Positions 53,485 through 57,763 of a stretch of 57,763 nucleotides of DNA are shown piece after piece (the stretch's first letter is position 1; each line of letters opens with the position of its first letter). Location of the stretch: positions 1 through 57,763 of the forward strand of contig DAOVQG010000001.1 of the NCBI GenBank assembly GCA_030628805.1, written 5' to 3'. The notes beneath the pieces were generated by a model. The model worked only from the letters and a program-made list of their open reading frames with translations. It was not told the origin of the DNA and did not search any database. The DNA comes from JAGMDK01 sp023128695. Lineage in GTDB: Bacteria > Planctomycetota > Phycisphaerae > UBA1845 > Fen-1342. The position numbers were made by a program, and so were the translations under genes.

Positions 53485-55680
53485 CTACTCCGGCCGCGGC
53501 CAGAAGACCAGATCGTTCGTATCACCCCGACGGTCATGAACCCCGCCGTCGTCCGCCAAGTTCCCGCCGGTCGAGTATAAGACGAAGCTGTCGCCCTCCC
53601 GGCGGTAAATAAAGCCGCTGTTGCTGAAGGGATCGACCGCGAAGTCCCGCTCCGCGAACACGTCCAGGGCCGTCGGATACTCGCCATACTCCTGCCGGTA
53701 GGCCTGGATGTTGGTGACGAGCAGAGCGCTCCGGCGGTTTGCTTCGCCGCGTACCTTGATGTAATGATAACGCGACAGCGAGGGCATCAGGTGGCGAACT
53801 AAGGGGCTCTTGTCCTTATTGTCAACCAGTTCGGCTTCCAGCTCTTCAAGCTGCCGGGAGGCTTCCGGATACGGCAGCGAGACCGCCGTGGTTAAGGTGT
53901 CGTAGTAGCTGTCACCGTCCGCGACGGTCTGCTCGTAATCGGCTTGAAGCATTTCCGCCATTATGGAGCTGCCCTCAGGGCTATCGTTGTCCTCGACGCC
54001 GACCATGGAGATGAACTCGCGGGCTTTCTCCGGATTGAGCACGGTCCGGCCGGTCTGAGGATCAACGTCCCAGAGGCGCTGCGTGCAATCCATGAAAAAG
54101 GCGCGCTCACCCTGAATGGATACCGCGGATGAACGGGCCGGCGAGTATGCGGCTTCCACTTCGTCCGCCAGGCTCATGAAGTCCAACTCGGCCGTCGCCG
54201 GATCGGCCACCAAATCGAGCAGGGCTTCCGTGGCCAGCGCCTGCATGGCCACGCCCACGAGATCTTCGATCAAGGTGAAGCCCTGGCTGATATGGTGGCC
54301 CGCGGCCAGAGTGTCGAGAAATCTTTCGGCCGCCTCCGCCGGCCGCCCTTCTGCCGCCAAAAAACGCCCCTCGGCGACGGCCCCATAGGCCAGTTGTCGC
54401 ATCGGCGACAGGTTCGGCAAGAGGATATCGAACACGGCCCCGGATTCAGTGTGATGTTCCCAACTCCTGGCCGGGTACCGCGACGCCTCGCGAAACGTAT
54501 CGAGCGCCGTTCCGTTCTCCGCGAGCCACGCCGCCAACTCCGGCGAGGCCAACGCGTCCTGGTCGCCGTGGGACGCCGCGCGAAGCACATCCTTTTGCTC
54601 ATCCGGGTTCACCAACTGCGCGACCGCCGCGTCGTAGATCGGGGCGGCATCCGGACCCTCAACCACGCCCAGCTCATTCACCCAGGCGATGTAATCGGTT
54701 TTGTCGGCTGGATTCGGGGCAGGGATTTCAAGCCCCGCATAAATATGCACCTCGGCGGACCGTTCTTCCACGTCAGGCACCACATCTGGCGAGACTTCCG
54801 CGTCCACGACCTCCGGCTCAACGCCGGCCGGTGCTTCAGCAACTGTCGCAACGTCATCCGCGGGCAACTCCGCGACCGCGGCGTCATCAGCCAGGGCAAC
54901 TTCCGGGACTTCCTCTTCCGTGGCGGCCACTTCTTCCAAGCCCCCGGCTTGATCTTCAGGCGAGAGCTGCTCCGCGACGGCCTCGGCCCCAGCTCGTTCC
55001 TCGGGGCTCAACTCGGCCAGCTCGGCGAGTCTCTCGGCGATAATCTGCTCGCCGTCTTTTTCCAGGTGCCCGAGGAGCTCTAGCAGGACTTCCGCGGGAA
55101 TCGCGGCGAGCACACCCCCGGCAGGACGACCGTCCTCGCCGACGACTTGCAGCATTTTCAGGTCGATGCGAACCGTGCGGCCCCACTTCAGCTCGATGAT
55201 GAACCGGCCCTGCTCGTCGGCGAACGCACAGCGCGCGTCTTTCAGCCAGGATACTTCGCGCCGGCTCACCTTAACGTGCTCCCAGTCACTCTTGCTCAAC
55301 AGGTCCTGGAGGAGGAAGTGTCGCAGCAATTGGCCCTGGGCTCCGTAGACCACCAACGCGTGGCGTGCTCCGCCGCAGCGGTATTCGTCCAAAGTCACGA
55401 GGAAGCGGCCGTCGTTACGTATGAACGCGGCCATCGGGGCCACGTCGTTGACCAGGGCGCGCTCCCAGACCTTGCGGCCGCGTTGGTTCCGCTCGGACCT
55501 TTTGAAGAGCGTGGCTTGGCAGCTCCGCCCCGCGCGTCCGGGGCGTCCGGGCTCGATCCGCAGGACAAAATGTTTGTTTTCCGATTGGACCTCGCGCAGC
55601 GGCCGTTGCCCCTCCGCCGCGGCTACTTCGGTTCCCAGCAGGATCGCGAGCCCCGCCGCGCACCAAGCGATTTTACTCAT
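53485..55680 (-). CDS. Large secreted planctomycete-type hypothetical protein
   Basis: A 731-residue exported protein with signal peptide (IAWCAAGLAILLGTEVAAAE). The N-terminal ~180 residues are beta-rich (RIEPGRPGRAGRSCQATLFK, ALVVYGAQGQLLRHFLLQDL). An acidic Ala/Glu/Val/Pro-rich linker (about 230-300) follows. The C-terminal half is helical, with ALDVFAERDFAVDPFSNSGF and RREGDSFVLYSTGGNLADDG near the end, similar to the pseudopilin-like tails of other planctomycete secreted proteins. No enzyme motif recognised. Confidence 0.72.
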   Translation of the reverse strand: MSKIAWCAAGLAILLGTEVAAAEGQRPLREVQSENKHFVLRIEPGRPGRAGRSCQATLFKRSERNQRGRKVWERALVNDVAPMAAFIRNDGRFLVTLDEYRCGGARHALVVYGAQGQLLRHFLLQDLLSKSDWEHVKVSRREVSWLKDARCAFADEQGRFIIELKWGRTVRIDLKMLQVVGEDGRPAGGVLAAIPAEVLLELLGHLEKDGEQIIAERLAELAELSPEERAGAEAVAEQLSPEDQAGGLEEVAATEEEVPEVALADDAAVAELPADDVATVAEAPAGVEPEVVDAEVSPDVVPDVEERSAEVHIYAGLEIPAPNPADKTDYIAWVNELGVVEGPDAAPIYDAAVAQLVNPDEQKDVLRAASHGDQDALASPELAAWLAENGTALDTFREASRYPARSWEHHTESGAVFDILLPNLSPMRQLAYGAVAEGRFLAAEGRPAEAAERFLDTLAAGHHISQGFTLIEDLVGVAMQALATEALLDLVADPATAELDFMSLADEVEAAYSPARSSAVSIQGERAFFMDCTQRLWDVDPQTGRTVLNPEKAREFISMVGVEDNDSPEGSSIMAEMLQADYEQTVADGDSYYDTLTTAVSLPYPEASRQLEELEAELVDNKDKSPLVRHLMPSLSRYHYIKVRGEANRRSALLVTNIQAYRQEYGEYPTALDVFAERDFAVDPFSNSGFIYRREGDSFVLYSTGGNLADDGGVHDRRGDTNDLVFWPRPE

Positions 55681-55757
55681 AACAGTGTCCTCATTGTCCT
55701 CATCATCAGCCCAGGGCCTCGTATTATAATACGGATTGTGCTCGCTTATCTCGCAGC

Positions 55758-56828
55758 TTACAGAATCAGCATTGCGTCGCCGTAGCTGTAGAAGCGATAG
55801 CGCTGTTCAATCGCCGCCCGGTACGCCGCTCGAATCTGCTCGACCGAAGCGAACGCCATCACCAAGGCCAGCAGTGTGCTGCCGGGGAGGTGGAAGTTGG
55901 TGAGCAGGCGATCGACGTTGCGAAAACGGTACGGGGGGTAGATGAAGATATCGGTCCAGCCGCCGGCGGCACTCAGCCCACCGGAAACCTTATCATTATC
56001 ATGGGCAGAGTCATATCGCGGCAATGATTCCAGCACGCGGGTGGCGGTAGTGCCGACTGCGACGAGCCGGCCGCCGGCGTCCCGCGCCGAGCGCATCGCA
56101 GCCGCGGCCGCCTCCGTCACCTCAAACCACTCCGCATGCATCTCATGCTCGGCGAGTTCCTCCGTCGCAATCGGCACAAACGTGCCCGCTCCGACGTGCA
56201 GCGTCACGCCGGCTCGGCGAACGCCGTGCTGGCTCAACTCATTGAGCAAGGCCGGGCTAAAGTGCAGGCCCGCCGTCGGGGCCGCGACCGCCCCTGGTCG
56301 CTCGGCGTACACCGTCTGATAACGCTCGACGTCCTCCTCCACCAACTCCCGCGGGCCGGCCTCGTCGCGGTGGATGTAAGGCGGCAGCGGGGTGTGTCCG
56401 ATTTCCGCCAGCAATTCCAACGGCGAGACGTGTACCTCCGGCTGCACGAGCCACTCGCCGCGCGGGCCGCGTTCGTGGACGATGAGGGCGACCTCGGAAC
56501 CCTCGCACGCGAGCCGCTCCCCAACCTTCAGGCGGGCCGACGGCTTGAGCAGCGCCCGCCAGGAATTCCCCTCGGCGTGCAGAAAAAGGCCTTCGATACG
56601 GCCTCCGGTCGGGCGCCGGCAGAAGAAACGGGCCGGGATCACCCGCGTATCGTTCAGCACCAGGCAATCGTCCGGGTTGAGGTAATCGCCGATCTCGCGG
56701 AACACGCGGTGCTCGATCCGCCCGCCGGCGCGATCCAGCACCAGCAGCCGCGACGCATCTCGCCGCTCGGCGGGCCGCTGGGCAATCAACTCCGGCGGCA
56801 GGTCATACTGTAGCTCGGCCAGTTGCAA
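55758..56828 (-). CDS. queA: S-adenosylmethionine:tRNA ribosyltransferase-isomerase
   Basis: Transfers and isomerises the ribosyl group of SAM onto 7-aminomethyl-7-deazaguanine in tRNA to form epoxyqueuosine, the substrate of QueG (encoded at 32591). 356 residues, normal length. Motifs: YDLPPELIAQRPAERRDASR, LVLNDTRVIPARF, TPLPPYIHRD, ERYQTVYAERPGAVAAPTAG, LHFSPALL, HVGAGTFVPI, DIFIYPPYRFRNVDRLLTNF and HLPGSTLLALVMAFA. The ATG at 56828 fits the conserved MQLAELQYDLP start. A small extra loop (SAHDNDKVSGGLSAAGG) precedes TDIFIYPP. Confidence 0.95.
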   Translation of the reverse strand: MQLAELQYDLPPELIAQRPAERRDASRLLVLDRAGGRIEHRVFREIGDYLNPDDCLVLNDTRVIPARFFCRRPTGGRIEGLFLHAEGNSWRALLKPSARLKVGERLACEGSEVALIVHERGPRGEWLVQPEVHVSPLELLAEIGHTPLPPYIHRDEAGPRELVEEDVERYQTVYAERPGAVAAPTAGLHFSPALLNELSQHGVRRAGVTLHVGAGTFVPIATEELAEHEMHAEWFEVTEAAAAAMRSARDAGGRLVAVGTTATRVLESLPRYDSAHDNDKVSGGLSAAGGWTDIFIYPPYRFRNVDRLLTNFHLPGSTLLALVMAFASVEQIRAAYRAAIEQRYRFYSYGDAMLIL

Positions 56829-56852
56829 CGATATTTCACCTGCGTTTTAGAG

Positions 56853-56966
56853 AGGATTGAGGATTGAGGATTGAGGACGCGGGATTGTGGATTGACGCTG
56901 ACTCACAATCCAGATTCCGCAATCTGCAATCTGCAATCCTCACTCCTCACTCCTCAATCCTCAATG
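56853..56966. repeat. Family G element upstream of queA
   Basis: Left array GGATTGAGGATTGAGGATTG (7-bp units) and right array CAATCTGCAATCTGCAATCC + TCACTCCTCACTCCTCAATC are inverted relative to each other. The core contains GGATTGTGGATTGACG. Same construction as 48094-48192. Confidence 0.8.
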
Positions 56967-57029
56967 CATGTACGCTAATCCCCGCCCCTTTTCAAGCACA
57001 TGCCTGCCTCTCCGGGTGAGCGTCAACAT

Positions 57030-57110
57030 AGTGGGTGGGGCGGGCCTCATAGTGGGTGGGGCGGGCCTCCGTGCCCGCCAGTACGGTCCGATGGCGGCCG
57101 CGGAGGGCCG
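57030..57110. repeat. Tandem and inverted GTGGGTGGGGCGGGCC units
   Basis: Two 22-bp units (CATAGTGGGTGGGGCGGGCC+T at 57028 and 57050) are followed by the inverted partner (GGCGGCCGCGGAGGGCCGCC+CCACC). The palindrome class matches 29720-29790. Positions 56829-57227 contain no gene beyond these repeats. Confidence 0.7.
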
Positions 57111-57227
57111 CCCCACCGGTTTACCCACTTTCCTAACGCCCACCCGCTTCTCCCGTTAAACAGGGCTCCCTTGCGTCTGGGCTGTGCCCGGCTATACTTC
57201 CCTTTGATCGACAAGGAGGTCTGTCAG

Positions 57228-57263
57228 GTGAGGGGCTTATGCGTTGTCCACACGTACAAGTAA
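57228..57263 (+). CDS. Possible 11-codon leader peptide before alr
   Basis: A perfect Shine-Dalgarno AAGGAGGT (57213-57220) precedes GTG at 57228 by 7 bases. That frame reads MRGLCVVHTYK and stops (TAA) 5 bases before the ATG at 57269. It could be a translated leader that couples to or attenuates alr, or the ribosome site may serve alr itself. Confidence 0.3.
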   Translation: MRGLCVVHTYK

Positions 57264-57763
57264 CGATCATGCTCGACCGAATCCGCGCCGCCGCGGAAGC
57301 GATCCGCCGAAAGACCGGCGTCGGCCTGATCGCCGTTATCAAAGCTGATGCCTATGGCCTCGGCGCGGCGCGAGTCGCGGACGTGCTGGCGTCGGCTGTT
57401 GACGGTTTTGCATACTTCTCGGTCTCCGAAGCGCGGGAAGTCGGTCGGCCGGGGCTGGTGCTCGGTCCGCCCGACGGCGAGCCCGCTGAGTTCCGTGAAT
57501 TGAACCTGCGCCCCGCCGTCGCCAACCGAGCGGACGCCGCGAAGTTCGCCGGAATGCGGGTCGCGCTCAAGGTGGATACGGGGATGCAGCGGTTCGGCTG
57601 TCCGGCGGAAAAGCTGGACGATCTCGTCGCCCGCTGCGAGGTGGAGGACTTCTTCTCACATGCGGTCACCGTGGACGCCGTCACGCGGCTCCGAGCTGCC
57701 TGCGGGGGGCGAGATCGGCCGGTCCACGCCGCCGCCACGTGCCTGCTCGAGCGGCCCGAGGCC
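57239..57763 (+). CDS. alr: Alanine racemase, N-terminal part (runs off the window)
   Basis: PLP enzyme making D-alanine for peptidoglycan. 175 codons are visible. The PLP-lysine motif is AVIKADAYGLGA, with the preceding RIRAAAEAIRRKTGVG, then YFSVSEAREV, LKVDTGMQRFGC and VEDFFSHAVTVDA. Two in-frame starts are possible: ATG 57239 (MRCPHVQVTIMLDRIRAA), preceded closely by GAGGGG, or ATG 57269 (MLDRIRAA). I prefer 57239 because family members have a short strand before LDRIR. The C-terminal barrel and the catalytic Tyr lie beyond the window. Confidence 0.88.
   Translation, partial: MRCPHVQVTIMLDRIRAAAEAIRRKTGVGLIAVIKADAYGLGAARVADVLASAVDGFAYFSVSEAREVGRPGLVLGPPDGEPAEFRELNLRPAVANRADAAKFAGMRVALKVDTGMQRFGCPAEKLDDLVARCEVEDFFSHAVTVDAVTRLRAACGGRDRPVHAAATCLLERPEA

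Overview
The window looks like a chromosomal segment of a high-G+C planctomycete, probably Phycisphaerae-like. Several features point there: secreted proteins with C-terminal dockerin-like WRDID motifs, PEP-CTERM sorting tails (IPEP, hydrophobic stretch, RRR), an FG-GAP propeller protein, an LptD-type outer-membrane protein, TPR-CHAT and sigma/anti-sigma genes. This taxonomic call is inference from gene content. I saw no rRNA, tRNA, CRISPR array or transposase gene.

Layout. 1-5.7 kb: wecB, then a dockerin-type propeller protein and an FG-GAP protein. 5.8-12.8 kb (minus strand): a chaperone block, groEL1-groES-groEL2 followed by dnaJ-grpE-fmdB-atpC, with a sigma-54-like promoter upstream of groEL1. 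13-16.8 kb: an MsbA-like ABC exporter, then a tightly coupled AAA ATPase/TOPRIM-like pair resembling two-gene phage-defence modules. 16.9-25 kb: DUF4870, GNAT, split transketolase, GtrA and a GtrB-like glycosyltransferase (a surface-glycan set), then lptD. 25.3-32.3 kb: purF, a beta-helix dockerin protein and four PEP-CTERM proteins, three of them tandem paralogues. 32.6-39 kb: queG, a small hypothetical, a lipoprotein hydrolase, rsmA, a DUF4139 protein and a DUF962/Mpo1-like protein. 39.4-47.6 kb: a dockerin protein, a secreted TPR-CHAT protein convergent with a sigma/anti-sigma pair, and tatC. 47.7-53.5 kb: an accessory zone with three decayed copies of one gene family, a PKD/passenger-repeat protein, a PIN toxin-antitoxin pair and a DUF433 antitoxin with a broken partner. 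53.5-57.8 kb: a large secreted protein, queA and the start of alr.

The most unusual feature is the density of small palindromic elements, and how they sit against genes. I name the families A (TAGCGTCCGG/TAGCGGCCGG arms), B (GGCACCGGC...GCCGGTG), C (CACTGCTCTTGAGCAGTG), D (GGGAGGGCGAGGCTCCTGCC), E (CTAGTGCTCTGTCA ends), F (GGTCCGCTTCGCGGACC) and G (arrays of GATTGCG-like heptamers). In at least eight genes the TAG stop codon lies inside or at the edge of an element. In queG and the TPR-CHAT gene, elements sit inside the reading frame together with a duplicated host segment, in multiples of three bases. Others form an inverted MITE-like pair around a glycosyltransferase, nest inside each other, or interrupt decaying genes. 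The behaviour recalls Rickettsia palindromic elements, but the sequences here belong to a different set.
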